A DNA stretch of 64,000 nt from JAUCQB01 sp964586235 (GCA_964586235.1 CAZPIO010000013.1:26017-90016); one strand, 5' to 3'; numbered from the stretch's first letter, positions 1 to 9,841 are shown. A program made the numbers and translations. Notes: generated by a model not told the origin, from the letters alone.

Positions 1-958
1 CATCCGGGAGCACGTTCTGCCCGTTGTTCTGGGTGATAGACAGCCCGCCGGTCTCATGGTCGGCAGTGACCAGGATCAGCGTGTCGGTCCGGCCGGCGGC
101 CCAATTGATAACCGTCTGAACGCTTTTGTCAAACTCGAGCACCTCCGGAACGACCCGAGCGATATCGTTGGCGTGGGCCGCATGGTCAATGTTGCCTCCT
201 TCAACCATTAAAAAGAACCCATCGGGATCGTCGTCCAGGATGTCGAGGGCCTTGGCCGTCATTTCCCGGAGATGAGGCTGGTCTCCGACGCCGTCGTACT
301 CGTACCGCATGTAGTTGGCGGTCCCGAACTGGCCCGAGAGCAGGCTGACGAGATTCGCGTCGATGCCCAGCATGGCCGCGCCCGTGGTCACCGCAGTGTA
401 GCCGGCATCCTGGGCCGCCGAGACCGATATCCCGTTTCCACCTCCGCCAAGCAGGACATGGGGCTTCGTCTGCGTGAGGAAGTCCGTGGCAATCTGGCTC
501 CGGTTGTCGCGGCTCGGTTCGTGGGCTCCGAATGCGCCCGGCGTCGCGCCGGTCATCGCGTCGGTGGTAACCAGCCCAGTGCGCGCACCACGGGACTTGT
601 AGACTTCCAGAAGCGTCAGCAACGCGCTTCCATCGCCCGGTGTGGCGATCGAGATGACGCCGTTGTTGACCTTGTGGCCCGTCGCCATGGCGGTTCCGGC
701 CGCGGCCGAGTCGGTGATCGAGGCGTTGGCCGAATAGGTCGTGACCTCGCCGTGGTAGGGAAAGGACTCGAAGCTGAGAACGTAAGGATTCTCGTACTGG
801 TAGCCGTGCAGGAACATCCCGCCCGCCCGCACGTGATTGAAGCCCATCCCGTCGCCGATCATGAAGATGACGTTCTTGGGCGACGCGGCCCAGGCGGGCC
901 CGGCGGACAAGACAAGGAGGCACACCAGCAGGCCGCGATTCAGACAGTACCTGAACAT
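1..958 (-). CDS. Alkaline phosphatase (PhoA family), C-terminus cut by window edge
   Basis: Reading leftward from ATG at 958, the frame stays open to the window edge (about 319 codons), so the C-terminus is missing. It begins with a signal peptide of about 24 residues ending AGPAWA, so the enzyme should be exported. Then comes NVIFMIGDGMG, the metal-binding start of alkaline phosphatases, and SITDSAAAGTAMATG, which holds the nucleophile Ser in D-S-A. Near the window edge ADHETGG carries metal ligands. The family hydrolyses phosphate monoesters in the periplasm using zinc and magnesium. It is the last gene before the window edge, and hemY lies 339 bp upstream on the same strand. The family call is strong; the physiological substrate is not shown by the sequence. 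Confidence 0.93.
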   Translation of the reverse strand, partial: MFRYCLNRGLLVCLLVLSAGPAWAASPKNVIFMIGDGMGFNHVRAGGMFLHGYQYENPYVLSFESFPYHGEVTTYSANASITDSAAAGTAMATGHKVNNGVISIATPGDGSALLTLLEVYKSRGARTGLVTTDAMTGATPGAFGAHEPSRDNRSQIATDFLTQTKPHVLLGGGGNGISVSAAQDAGYTAVTTGAAMLGIDANLVSLLSGQFGTANYMRYEYDGVGDQPHLREMTAKALDILDDDPDGFFLMVEGGNIDHAAHANDIARVVPEVLEFDKSVQTVINWAAGRTDTLILVTADHETGGLSITQNNGQNVLPD

Positions 959-1297
959 GAGTTCATCCCCATGAAAATGATCTATGGCTTTTACTTCTAT
1001 TCGACCCCCACGGAGCCGACTGACGCAATCCGATCCTGCACAGTATCAGTATAGTGGGTCGACCGACGGCATGAAAGCTCTTTGTGGCGATTCTCGAGGC
1101 ATCGACGGCACAGAGGCGTCCAAGCCGCTGCACCGACGAGGCACGCCGGCAGGAAAACGCTTCTGACCCGTGCCTTATGATCGGTCCTGTTCGGAGGCAA
1201 AGCCTCGCCATGGCCCCGCCAGACCCACCAGGACAACCGGGCACTGAGCGGGCGCCCGGTCAGCAGAGTGCAAGCAGAAATGCACAACATTGCCGGG
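959..1297. other. Intergenic stretch between hemY and the alkaline phosphatase gene
   Basis: 339 bp between two minus-strand genes. Short open frames exist on both strands but none has a plausible ribosome site and family-like protein sequence together. It presumably holds the phosphatase promoter; I see no clear sigma-70 box, Pho box or terminator. Confidence 0.5.
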
Positions 1298-2806
1298 TTA
1301 CGTCTTTCCCGGCGGCCGAGCCTCGGCCGGCAAGCCGCCTGCGGGACACGCAACCACAGCTTCAGCCGCGATCTCGCCCGAATGGACACAGTCAGGGATC
1401 CCCACGCCGCCGAACGCGCTGCCGGCGATGGCCAGGCCCGGCCATGCCGCTACCCGCGCGCTGATGTCGGCAACATCGTGGAGATGGCCCACAGGGTACT
1501 GCGGCATCGACTTCGGCCAGCGATAGAGCTCGACGAATCGCGGCGGCGAGACGACGCCGATCAGATCGCGCAGATCGCGCAGCACGGCCCGGCGAAGCTG
1601 CTCGTCGCTCATATCGTAAACCTCCGGCTGCATGGCCCCGCCGAGAAACGCCCGCATCAGCACCCAGCCGTCAGGGGCCCGGCCGGCGAACTTGACGCTG
1701 CTGAACGTCACCGCGATCAGCGTTCGCCTCTCGATCGCGGGTACGACGAAGCCGAAACCGTTCAGCGGGTTGGGCACATCCTCGCGGCGGAACGCCAGCG
1801 ACATGGTGGCTGACGAGGCGTACTCGATCGAGGCCAGCTTGTCGGCTAGCATCGCATCAAACGGTCGGACAAGCTTGGCCGATCCGTGGGCCCCGCAGGT
1901 AAGGATCACGGCATCGGCCGTCTCGAAACTGCGGTCTGCCGTCGAAACCTGCCATCGCCCCCCGATCTGGGTGATTCGGGTGACCGGAGCATTCATCCGG
2001 ACCGAGCCGGCCGGCAGGCGCGAGCTCAACACCTCGATCAGCCGCGACATGCCCGAGGCGAGTGAAACGAACATGCTGTAACGGGCCCCGCTGTCGACGC
2101 TCTGCTTCGTCTGGCGCTCGCGGACCGCCCGGGCCATGGCCTTGGCGCCTCGCCGCATCGCCAGGATCAGGCTGCGGTGCTCTGCCTCCATTTCCAGGAA
2201 CCGCGGCATCGTGGCCCGCAGGCTGAGCTTCTCGGGATCGGCCGTGTAGATCCCCCCCACCAGCGGCTGGGCGACCCGCTCCAGGGCCTCCCGGCCGAAT
2301 CGCCGCCGGACAAAAGATGCCAGACTCTCGTCGCCGTCGCTCCCGTGGTCCTTCGCCGGCAGAACCAGGTCCAGCCCCATCCTCAGCTTGCCCGGCCAGG
2401 AGAACAATCGGCTGGTCACAAAAGGCATGATCCGAGAGGGCGCCAAGAGCAGGAAACCCTCGGGAATGGGATAAAGCCTGCCCTTGCGAACAACGAAGGT
2501 CCGCCGGCAGGCGGGATTGGTGGCTATGATCTCGCCGGCGAGCCCGAGGCGCCTGCAGAGCGCCAATCCCCAAGGCTTCTGGGTAATGAAGGAATCGGGA
2601 CCTGCCTCAACCAGGAACCCATCGTGCCGGTTCGTGACAATCGAGCCGCCGAGTTGATCGCTCGCCTCCAGAACGCGAACGCTGACCGGCAAACCCTTCT
2701 CAGCGGCCAGCTCGACCACGCGGTGAGCGGCCGCCATGCCCGAGACCCCACCACCGACAATCAGGATCTGCTTATTGTGTGGAAGTGCCTCAGCCATTTG
2801 CGACAT
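1298..2806 (-). CDS. hemY: Protoporphyrinogen oxidase, oxygen-dependent type (HemY/HemG)
   Basis: 502 residues, normal for the FAD-dependent HemY family, which oxidises protoporphyrinogen IX (or coproporphyrinogen) late in heme synthesis. The N-terminal dinucleotide-binding loop is IVGGGVSGMAAA at about residues 15-27, followed by LEASDQLGGSI, the FAD ribose-binding glutamate region. Further family signatures are EAGPDSFITQKP, PLVGGIYTADPEKLS and, near the C-terminus, LAIAGSAFGGVGIPDC, the FAD-contacting end. The last about 20 residues are a Pro/Gly-rich extension beyond the usual end. No other heme gene is adjacent, so pathway position rests on family membership. Whether it uses protoporphyrinogen or coproporphyrinogen cannot be told by eye. 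Confidence 0.93.
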   Translation of the reverse strand: MSQMAEALPHNKQILIVGGGVSGMAAAHRVVELAAEKGLPVSVRVLEASDQLGGSIVTNRHDGFLVEAGPDSFITQKPWGLALCRRLGLAGEIIATNPACRRTFVVRKGRLYPIPEGFLLLAPSRIMPFVTSRLFSWPGKLRMGLDLVLPAKDHGSDGDESLASFVRRRFGREALERVAQPLVGGIYTADPEKLSLRATMPRFLEMEAEHRSLILAMRRGAKAMARAVRERQTKQSVDSGARYSMFVSLASGMSRLIEVLSSRLPAGSVRMNAPVTRITQIGGRWQVSTADRSFETADAVILTCGAHGSAKLVRPFDAMLADKLASIEYASSATMSLAFRREDVPNPLNGFGFVVPAIERRTLIAVTFSSVKFAGRAPDGWVLMRAFLGGAMQPEVYDMSDEQLRRAVLRDLRDLIGVVSPPRFVELYRWPKSMPQYPVGHLHDVADISARVAAWPGLAIAGSAFGGVGIPDCVHSGEIAAEAVVACPAGGLPAEARPPGKT

Positions 2807-3209
2807 TCATTCCCTGCGCAAATCACGCGCCGGCCGGACAAGCCCGTATGTGATTGCGGCCCACTATCACGATGCCGTCAGGGCACTGTGATCTCATCAT
2901 CCTGCCTCCGGACGGCAATAACTGCAAGCTCGCGACACCGCCGGCGTGGAACCCGGGTGCATGAGAGTTCAGGCGGGCCAGCGACGGGCCCAATTCAGAA
3001 CCCGGAGCGCAAGCGACGGGCCCGGTTCAGAACCCGGAGCGCAAGCGACGGGCCCGTGACCGCCCCCCGTAAGTCGGGCAAGAGCGGGCCAGACCGCGAG
3101 CCGGTCGACAATCGGAGACCCGTTCGCTTGCGGTGGATGAGGGTCAACCACCCAGATGGTATAATCAGATGCCGAATCCTGGGCACGACTTGGCAAAGGG
3201 GCAGGCACG
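2807..3209. other. Divergent promoter region with a short tandem repeat
   Basis: 403 bp between hemY (leftward) and the TlpA-like gene (rightward). It should hold both promoters. The only structure seen is the 32-bp tandem repeat at 2981-3055. The plus-strand gene is preceded by AAAGGGGCAGG, a usable ribosome site. Confidence 0.5.
2981..3055. repeat. 32-bp direct tandem repeat, two copies plus a partial third
   Basis: Copies run 2981-3012 and 3013-3044. They differ only where AATT in the first is GGTT in the second. The third copy stops after GCGACGGGCCC at 3045-3055. The unit contains short complementary arms (GGGCCC, ACCCGG) and resembles an extragenic GC-rich repeat rather than coding sequence. 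Confidence 0.8.
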
Positions 3210-5153
3210 ATGACGCACGAGCATCCGAAAACCGTCCTGTGGGCAGCGGCCGTGGTCTTCCTCGTCGCAGGGGCGGCCTGGGGGCAGGACAGCGACGACG
3301 CGGAGTCGGACGAGAAACAGCCGCAGACCGCTCCGGCGGCAACCCAGCCGACCGGGCCGTTGATCGAAGGGCTCGTCCTCAACTATGTCGGCGGCGGCAT
3401 CGCGGGCGCCCGCGTGCGAATCGAGGCACTCGATGCCAGACCCGACGACCCGCCCCTGGCCGAGTGCGAGACCAGCAAGAGCGGCGATATTTCGGTTCGT
3501 CTGCCAAGGCCGGTCAACACTAAGGTCCGCGTCCGCATTCAAATGGACGGATACGACGAGTACGTGCAGGAAATCGATCCGACCGACCCGGACGAACCGC
3601 CGTTCATCGACGCGACACTTGAAGGGGCCGCGAGCATCTCCGGAGTGGTCAGAGCCAGGTCGACCGGCAAGCCCGTCAAAGACGCCAAGGTGATGTGCGA
3701 AAGCGGCGGCCGCGAGCTCACGGCCAAGACCGATGCACAAGGAAGATACACACTGAAAGGGGTTGTCAGAGGCCAGGCACGCCTGAAGGTCCGGGCCGAC
3801 GGTTTCGCCACCGTGCGTCTCGGGATCGAAGTGGAGGACGCGAAAACGGAAGAGGACATCGAGCTGCTGGCCGAGCGGCCGGTCGAGCTCACCGTGGTTA
3901 CCAGCGAGGGCGACCCGGCCAACGAGGTGTTGATCGAGGGGTGGATTGAGTCCTCCAACACCTACGTCGAAGCGATGACCGACGCGCGGGGCCGGGCAAT
4001 GCTCAGAGGCGTCGGCGAGGAGGTTGAGGAGATCCGCGTGCGGCTGAACGGTCCTGACTACGTTCGCATGACCGATTTCGAGGAGCGAATCGAGATCACC
4101 ACCTCCCAGCCCGCGACAGACACCATGCCCGAAGGTCCCGCGCCGGTCCGTCAGCGGATCATCGTCCACCGAGCGGCAAAGGCCCTCGGCACGGTCACGA
4201 ACGCTGCCGGCGCCCCCGTCGTCGGCGTCCGGGTCACAGCAGGCCGGACCCTCCGTTCCAACATGCCGGTCACCTGGACGGGGCAGGAAGGCACCTATGA
4301 ACTCAAGGGCCTGCCGGCCGCGAAAGTCACATTGACGTTCCAGCACCCCGATTACGCCCCGGACGTTCGAGAGGTGGAACTGAAAACGGACCAGCCGGGC
4401 AAGGCAGACGTCAAACTCGACGAAGGCGGACCGATCGCCGGGCAGGTGCTCGATTCGGACAACCAGCCCATCGAGCATGCATGGCTGGCGGTCGAAGATT
4501 GGAAGGGATACCAGACGATCGGGATGCGCGTGGCCACCGACAAGGACGGCAAGTTCCTCTTCGAGCACGCGCCCGAGGGCGAGATCACCTTCACGGTGGT
4601 CAAGGCCGGATACGGCGGGCCGATCCGGCAGGCGATGACCGCCGGCAAGAAAGACTATCGCATTGTGCTGGAACGATCGGCGGCCGTGGCGGAGGGCGGC
4701 GGGCGCGGCCCGACCGGGGAGGTCAGGATCGCCGTGGGCCGGACGGTGCCGGATTTCACACTGACCGGCGTCGACGGCACGAGATACAAGCTGTCGGAAA
4801 TGAAGGGCAAGTATGTGTTCCTCGACTTCTGGGCGAGCTGGTGCCCGCCCTGCGTCAAGGAAATGCCCAACATCAAGGCCCTTCATGAGGCAATGAAAGA
4901 CCGCGCCGACTTCGTGCTGATCGGCGTCAACCTGGACAGCGAAACCAAGGATTTCAAGACCTTCGTGGAGAAGAACAAGATCGCCTGGCCGCAGGTCTCC
5001 GGACCCGAATCGGGTGCTGAAGAAACCTTCGAAATGCTCGACGGCCTGGGCATCCCCTACACGTGTCTCATCGGCCCCGACGGCCGGATGATCGCCCAGC
5101 ACCTCTTCGGGTCCAAGACGACCGAAGAGGTTAAGAAGAATCTGAAGGATTAG
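3210..5153 (+). CDS. Secreted protein: carboxypeptidase-regulatory-like repeats fused to a TlpA/ResA thioredoxin domain
   Basis: 647 residues. A signal peptide (about residues 1-25, ending AGAAWG) is followed by an acidic linker. Four or five beta-sandwich repeats of the carboxypeptidase regulatory type follow, each with a pattern like G.V....G.P...A.V, for example ISGVVRARSTGKPVKDAKV and IAGQVLDSDNQPIEHAWL. The last about 140 residues are a thiol-disulfide oxidoreductase domain: VPDFTLTGVDG, then WASWCPPC at about residues 541-548 with both redox cysteines, and the cis-Pro region GLGIPYTCLIG. TlpA/ResA proteins reduce or isomerise disulfides outside the cytoplasm. Their fusion to such repeats is common in Planctomycetota. 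No cytochrome maturation genes are adjacent, so the client is unknown. Confidence 0.88.
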   Translation: MTHEHPKTVLWAAAVVFLVAGAAWGQDSDDAESDEKQPQTAPAATQPTGPLIEGLVLNYVGGGIAGARVRIEALDARPDDPPLAECETSKSGDISVRLPRPVNTKVRVRIQMDGYDEYVQEIDPTDPDEPPFIDATLEGAASISGVVRARSTGKPVKDAKVMCESGGRELTAKTDAQGRYTLKGVVRGQARLKVRADGFATVRLGIEVEDAKTEEDIELLAERPVELTVVTSEGDPANEVLIEGWIESSNTYVEAMTDARGRAMLRGVGEEVEEIRVRLNGPDYVRMTDFEERIEITTSQPATDTMPEGPAPVRQRIIVHRAAKALGTVTNAAGAPVVGVRVTAGRTLRSNMPVTWTGQEGTYELKGLPAAKVTLTFQHPDYAPDVREVELKTDQPGKADVKLDEGGPIAGQVLDSDNQPIEHAWLAVEDWKGYQTIGMRVATDKDGKFLFEHAPEGEITFTVVKAGYGGPIRQAMTAGKKDYRIVLERSAAVAEGGGRGPTGEVRIAVGRTVPDFTLTGVDGTRYKLSEMKGKYVFLDFWASWCPPCVKEMPNIKALHEAMKDRADFVLIGVNLDSETKDFKTFVEKNKIAWPQVSGPESGAEETFEMLDGLGIPYTCLIGPDGRMIAQHLFGSKTTEEVKKNLKD

Positions 5154-5229
5154 ACGGCGCGGCTGGAAACCGCCCCGAGGGTCCAGGGTTCAGGACTGAA
5201 ACAGGACACTGTCTGCGCCTTTCAGAAGA

Positions 5230-6993
5230 TCACAGCCACAGCCCGGAGAACGTGATCATCAATCCGATGACGATGATCGCGAAAAGGCCCCACCATAGCA
5301 CGACGCTGGTGTACCAGTGACCGCCGAGATTGCTGAAGATGTTCAACTTCCGCCAGTTGAAGGTCAGGTCGTCGGTAACCTGCTCCGGCCGCGGCGCGGG
5401 CGTCAGCAGACTGACGACGACGCACACGATGATCGCCATGAGCCAGGAGACAACCGCCTGGTTGCCAAACGGCGACAGCCAGTTGGCGAGGCTGCCTGAC
5501 AGGATTTCCCGCCACAGGCACAGCTTGATCGCGATGGTCACGAGGAAGCCTGTCACCACCGCTGCGGTCGCGCCGTACCCGTTAACCCGGCGAAAGAGAA
5601 TGCCCAGCAGGAAGATCGCACCGAACGGTGGGGCGAAGAACGCGTAGAGGTTCTGCACGTAATTGAAAAGACCCTCGCCGCGACGGGCGATCAGCAGGGC
5701 CAGCAGGATCGCCAGAGCCAGGAATCCGATGGCGGCAAACCGGCCCGTCCACACCAGGGTTCTCTCCGAGGCCCCCGGCCGGATCATCTGCTTGTAGATG
5801 TCCAGCGTGAAGATGGTCGCCGTGGAGTTCAGAACCGCCTGCACGGTGGATTGAATGGCCCCGAACAGCGCGGCCAGGAACAGCCCGCGAAGACCAATCG
5901 GAATCAGTGTCTGAAGCAGGTGAATGTAGCCTTTGTCGGCCTCGGGCCCAACCTTGTCCCAGGGCAGGCTGAGAATCTCCGGATTCTTGGCGAACAGGAT
6001 CAGGCCCGGCAGCACGACGATGGTCGGCAGAATGATCTTCAGGTAACCGGCCAGAACAATGCCCATGCGCGCGTGGTACATGTTCTTGGCCCCGAGCACC
6101 CGCTGGATCATGAACTGGTTGATGACGTTGTACCAGATGCTCACCGTGAAGGTGATCAGGATCAGGCTCGACCAGGGGATCAGTATGTGCGTCGCCGGTT
6201 GAATCACCGAAAGCCGGTTGTACGTCTCCTGGCCGGGCACGATGTCCTGGACATGTTTTGCCACTGCCTCCTTCCACACGCCCGAGTTGGCCTGATTCCT
6301 TTCGATCATAATCTTGAAACCATCGACGATCGACCCCTCCTCGGGCGAAAGACTCTGCAACCCGAGAATGGTGACCATCAAACCGCCCGCCACCATGACG
6401 ATCACGGTGAAAACGTCGGCCCAGGCCGCCGAACTCAAGCCGCCGTAGATCGCCCAGGCGGCCGCCGCGATGGCCAGGATCGTCACCGCGAACCACAGGT
6501 CCCAGCCAAAGAGCTTCTGAATCGCCACGCCCCCGCCGTACAGCACGCCCGCCAGGAAGGCCAGCACATTGGTGACCACGGTGGCGATGGCAAACGCCTG
6601 CCGAAGCACATGGTTGAAGCGCCGCTCCATAAACTCGGGTGCGGTGAAGACCTTGGAAGCCAGCAGGAAGGGGATGAAGAACCAGATCAGAATGCTGAAC
6701 GAGAGGATGTTGCCCCATTCGAAGAGGGCGGCACAGATCCCGACCATGAAGGCCGAGCCGATCATACCGATGAAGTGTTCGGAGCTGATGTTGGAGGCGA
6801 TAAACGAACTGCCGACGACGTACCACGGCAGGCTGCGGCCGGCCAGGAAGTAGTCGTCGGATTGCGATTTCTTCCGCCGGCCGGCCCAGTAGCCGATCAT
6901 CGACAGGACCACGAAATACGAGAGAAACGCGAAGTAGTCCCAGGCGCCAAGGTGGAACGACTCCAGGCCCTTCAGCGAGGTCGAAGCGATCAT
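5230..6993 (-). CDS. Sodium:solute symporter (SSS family), probably for sugars
   Basis: 587 residues with about 13-14 hydrophobic segments, the usual size for SSS transporters. The N-terminal part shows DDYFLAGRSLPWYVVGSSFIASNISSEHFIG, typical of the first two core helices (quoted in pieces: DDYFLAGRSLPW, ASNISSEHF). The TM5-6 region has WAIYGGLSSAAWADVFT, and a later helix has IQSTVQAVLNS. Members bring in sugars, myo-inositol or organic acids with sodium; this one most resembles SGLT-like sugar transporters. The start ATG is preceded by GGGAG. It lies divergently from the acyltransferase gene and near the rhamnosidase and aldolase genes, so a monosaccharide or sugar acid is the likely cargo (inference). 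Confidence 0.9.
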   Translation of the reverse strand: MIASTSLKGLESFHLGAWDYFAFLSYFVVLSMIGYWAGRRKKSQSDDYFLAGRSLPWYVVGSSFIASNISSEHFIGMIGSAFMVGICAALFEWGNILSFSILIWFFIPFLLASKVFTAPEFMERRFNHVLRQAFAIATVVTNVLAFLAGVLYGGGVAIQKLFGWDLWFAVTILAIAAAAWAIYGGLSSAAWADVFTVIVMVAGGLMVTILGLQSLSPEEGSIVDGFKIMIERNQANSGVWKEAVAKHVQDIVPGQETYNRLSVIQPATHILIPWSSLILITFTVSIWYNVINQFMIQRVLGAKNMYHARMGIVLAGYLKIILPTIVVLPGLILFAKNPEILSLPWDKVGPEADKGYIHLLQTLIPIGLRGLFLAALFGAIQSTVQAVLNSTATIFTLDIYKQMIRPGASERTLVWTGRFAAIGFLALAILLALLIARRGEGLFNYVQNLYAFFAPPFGAIFLLGILFRRVNGYGATAAVVTGFLVTIAIKLCLWREILSGSLANWLSPFGNQAVVSWLMAIIVCVVVSLLTPAPRPEQVTDDLTFNWRKLNIFSNLGGHWYTSVVLWWGLFAIIVIGLMITFSGLWL

Positions 6994-7181
6994 GTCATCT
7001 CCCGGTTTGTACTCACGGACAATCGAGGCGACATCCTAAGGGATGGCGGCCGGTCTGATCAATCTGCCGGCGAAACAGGCAGAAGCTCTCATGACGCCCC
7101 GGCCCCCGTTTGGTAGACTGTGGGACCTTTCGGCAGCACCGACAGCGCTGCTGAAACAACTGACCCACGGAGCATGACACA

Positions 7182-8291
7182 ATGAAGCTCACAGGCCCTC
7201 GCTCGGACGGCGGCAGGCTCACATCCATCGATGCCCTCCGCGGGTTCGACATGTTCTGGATCATTGGAGGGGATTGGATCTTCCGGGGACTGGTCAAGGC
7301 CTGCCAGTGGGAGTGGCTGAAGGATCTGGCCCCGCAGATGAAGCACGTCGACTGGGAAGGCTTCCACTTCATCGACCTGATCATGCCGCTGTTCCTGTTC
7401 ATTACCGGAGCAGCCATGCCGTTCTCGTTCGCCAAGCGACTGGCCGCCGCCGACAGCAAGACACCGCTCTACCTCCACATCATCAAACGGACGATCATTC
7501 TGTTTGTCCTCGGAATGATCGCCCAGGGCAATCTCCTGGCGTACGATCTCTCGAAGCTGAAGCTGTTCTCGAACACGCTGCAGGCCATCGCGGCCGGCTA
7601 CCTGATCGCCTCCGTGATCATGCTCAATCTTGGCGTCCGATGGCAGGTCATCGTCACGGCCGGCCTGCTGCTCGGCTACTGGGCGCTGCTGTCATGGGTG
7701 GCGGTGCCTGGCCACGGTACCGGCGTGCTGACGCCGGAGGGCAACTTGGCGATCTGGCTGGATCACCAGATCCTCGGCCGGTTCCAGGACGGGACCCCCT
7801 ACTCGTGGATCCTCAGCAGCCTGACCTTCGCGTGTACGGTGATGATGGGCGCCCTGGCGGGACAGTTGCTGCGATCGAGCATCAGGCCGGGGACCAAGGC
7901 AGTGTGGCTCCTGGCCGCGGGCCTCGGCTGCTGTGCGCTGGGATGGGGTTGGGGCAGGTGGTTCCCGATCATCAAGCACATCTGGAGCAGCTCGTTCGTG
8001 CTCTATTCAGGCGGTCTCAGCCTCCTGCTGCTCGGGCTGTTCTATCTCGTGATCGACGTCTGGGGTTGGCGCAAATGGGCATTCGGCTTCACCGTGATCG
8101 GCATGAATGCGATCGCGGTGTACATGGCGACCCGGCTTGTCGACTTCCGCGGCATTGCCGACGTTTTCGTCAAAGGGTTGAACCCCCACGTCGGCCCATG
8201 GCAGGAGCTCATCCGGGGAACGGCCGGCTTCGCCCTGATCTGGCTGATTCTCTACTGGATGTACCGCAAGAAGTCGTTCGTGAAAATATGA
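7182..8291 (+). CDS. DUF5009 / HGSNAT-like membrane acyltransferase
   Basis: 369 residues with about 10 membrane segments. It opens with RLTSIDALRGFDMFWIIGGD, the hallmark start of the bacterial relatives of heparan-alpha-glucosaminide N-acetyltransferase (DUF5009 and YeiB-type proteins). It continues with HFIDLIMPLFLFITGAAMPF, which carries the conserved loop after the first helices. The human enzyme moves an acetyl group from cytosolic acetyl-CoA to a glucosamine on the far side of the membrane. The bacterial proteins are largely uncharacterised but often sit in polysaccharide utilisation loci, as here. Start ATG follows GGAG. The substrate is not shown by the sequence. Confidence 0.82.
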   Translation: MKLTGPRSDGGRLTSIDALRGFDMFWIIGGDWIFRGLVKACQWEWLKDLAPQMKHVDWEGFHFIDLIMPLFLFITGAAMPFSFAKRLAAADSKTPLYLHIIKRTIILFVLGMIAQGNLLAYDLSKLKLFSNTLQAIAAGYLIASVIMLNLGVRWQVIVTAGLLLGYWALLSWVAVPGHGTGVLTPEGNLAIWLDHQILGRFQDGTPYSWILSSLTFACTVMMGALAGQLLRSSIRPGTKAVWLLAAGLGCCALGWGWGRWFPIIKHIWSSSFVLYSGGLSLLLLGLFYLVIDVWGWRKWAFGFTVIGMNAIAVYMATRLVDFRGIADVFVKGLNPHVGPWQELIRGTAGFALIWLILYWMYRKKSFVKI

Positions 8292-8360
8292 TTCCGAGCT
8301 GCCACCGGCCACTCGGCTCATTGGGGTAACGCGGAGGCGAGGCCGGCCTGCCGGAAGGAA

Positions 8361-8382
8361 GTGCCGACGAGGGCGTCGGCAC
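8361..8382. terminator. Hairpin between convergent genes, possible bidirectional terminator
   Basis: Perfect 8-bp arms GTGCCGAC / GTCGGCAC with a 6-nt loop, between the convergent ends at 8291 and 8426. There is no T tract on either side, so termination would be weak or Rho-assisted. Confidence 0.4.
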
Positions 8383-8425
8383 CACTTGTGGGGCCGGTGC
8401 CCTCGCCGGCCCATGTGACCCATCA

Positions 8426-9832
8426 TCATACCCGGTACCCACGGCCCAGCATCGAGCTGATCCGCTCCCGGCACGTCTCGATCAGGCACGGCAGCGCCTG
8501 GCGCTCGAAGGGGCTCTGCCAGACCTGGTAAATGTCGAGGTCGTGCAGCTCTGGCGGGCTGATGTAGCCGCAGCAGCCGTTGACCACGTTCATGACCACG
8601 ACCGCGTTGCGGGGAAACATGCGGCGCAGCTCGGTCTGGAACAGCGAATAAGCCTCGTTGGGCTGGCCAACGAAAACCGCGTCACCGATCCGCCAGATCC
8701 AGGCGGGCATGCGGCTGGTCGGGCCGGGACCAACGCCGTGAACCACGCGGAGCTTGCGGCGAATGCGCTCGGCCGTCACCCGGTCGCTGCACGCGTCGAG
8801 CTGGCGGTGAAGCTCCTCCTCGCTCGGCAGCGGCTTGAGCGGCAACGGCACCTCCACCTGCTCGGCCAGCACCACCTTCGACGGTTCAAACGGCTGCCGC
8901 CGCCAGGTGGCCAGCGGGGCACCGGATTCGACGACCCCGGCGTATACCAGGGCGGTACGAGGCGGCAGCATCGACTCCAGCGCCGCCAGGGCAGCAAAGC
9001 CCAACCGCCGGCCGTTGGATTCAGCGATGGCCAGATCGCCGACGTACTGCTCGCGCGGTGCCAGCTCGCCGGACGCCCCCTGAAGGAAAAGACACAGGGC
9101 CTGGCCGGTATGCGATTCGATCACTTCACGCATCGGCCCGATGTAGTCGGCCGAGATCAGGCGGTTATCCCACGCCAGCGTGGTCGGGTGGCAGGCATAG
9201 TTGACGATCGTGGCCAGAAGACGGCCGCCGGCATCCGTGGCACGCCCCACCAGCACCGCATCGTCGGCCGGGATCGCGGGGTTGAATCCGCAGATCATCC
9301 GATTGCGATCCGGGTCCCGAAGGTCGCGGTTGGCGGCCAGGTCGCATCGGCCGGTCACCCAGCTCAGCGTGCCGGGGACCATCCCGGCAATCGCCCGGCG
9401 AGACGCCGACAGGACGGCATCGCGGAGCATGTGCAGGTATGCCTCGATGAGATGACCGCCGGGCTTGTCCGCATCTTCCGAACAGATTGACGCCGATGCA
9501 TGGGTGTGAATGCATGCAATCATCACCCGCTCAAGCTTGAGACCAAGCTGCTCGATGACCGCCCCGCGAACCAGCCACTCATCCTCCAGGCTCTGCCACC
9601 AGCCCAGGTCCGCGCTGACCAGCAGCAAAGGGTCCGGCGAGCCTTCGCCGCGGATGGCCATCGCCGTCGTCGACAGCGGCTGATGTAGCCCTTCGGCCAC
9701 GTCATGCTTAGCCGCTCCCCAACTGCGAGCGTAGATCCCGGCCGGCGGGCTGATCTCCTCGCGGGCAACACCGATTTCAACCGCGGCGGACGGTGCCACC
9801 TGGTCCGGCGGTCTGGCGACTGATTCACTCAT
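8426..9832 (-). CDS. Neutral/alkaline ceramidase-like protein
   Basis: 468 residues. The order of motifs matches the N-terminal catalytic domain of the neutral/alkaline non-lysosomal ceramidase family: an opening strand EIGVAREEISPPAGIYA, then IHTHASASI (zinc-ligand histidines), NYACHPTTLAWDNRLISAD (another ligand His) and LFLQGASGELAPR. No signal peptide is seen, so it is probably cytoplasmic. Many such bacterial proteins lack the C-terminal domain of true ceramidases and have unknown substrates. The SDR gene ends 9 bp upstream, so the two are surely co-transcribed, which points to an amide or ester hydrolysis in the same carbohydrate pathway rather than sphingolipid breakdown. GAGG lies before the ATG. 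Confidence 0.78.
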   Translation of the reverse strand: MSESVARPPDQVAPSAAVEIGVAREEISPPAGIYARSWGAAKHDVAEGLHQPLSTTAMAIRGEGSPDPLLLVSADLGWWQSLEDEWLVRGAVIEQLGLKLERVMIACIHTHASASICSEDADKPGGHLIEAYLHMLRDAVLSASRRAIAGMVPGTLSWVTGRCDLAANRDLRDPDRNRMICGFNPAIPADDAVLVGRATDAGGRLLATIVNYACHPTTLAWDNRLISADYIGPMREVIESHTGQALCLFLQGASGELAPREQYVGDLAIAESNGRRLGFAALAALESMLPPRTALVYAGVVESGAPLATWRRQPFEPSKVVLAEQVEVPLPLKPLPSEEELHRQLDACSDRVTAERIRRKLRVVHGVGPGPTSRMPAWIWRIGDAVFVGQPNEAYSLFQTELRRMFPRNAVVVMNVVNGCCGYISPPELHDLDIYQVWQSPFERQALPCLIETCRERISSMLGRGYRV

Positions 9833-9841
9833 GGCACGACC

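Noticed and set aside
3165..5102. 645-residue open frame on the minus strand opposite the TlpA-like gene
   Set aside because: Same pattern: antisense to a well-supported gene, no family resemblance.
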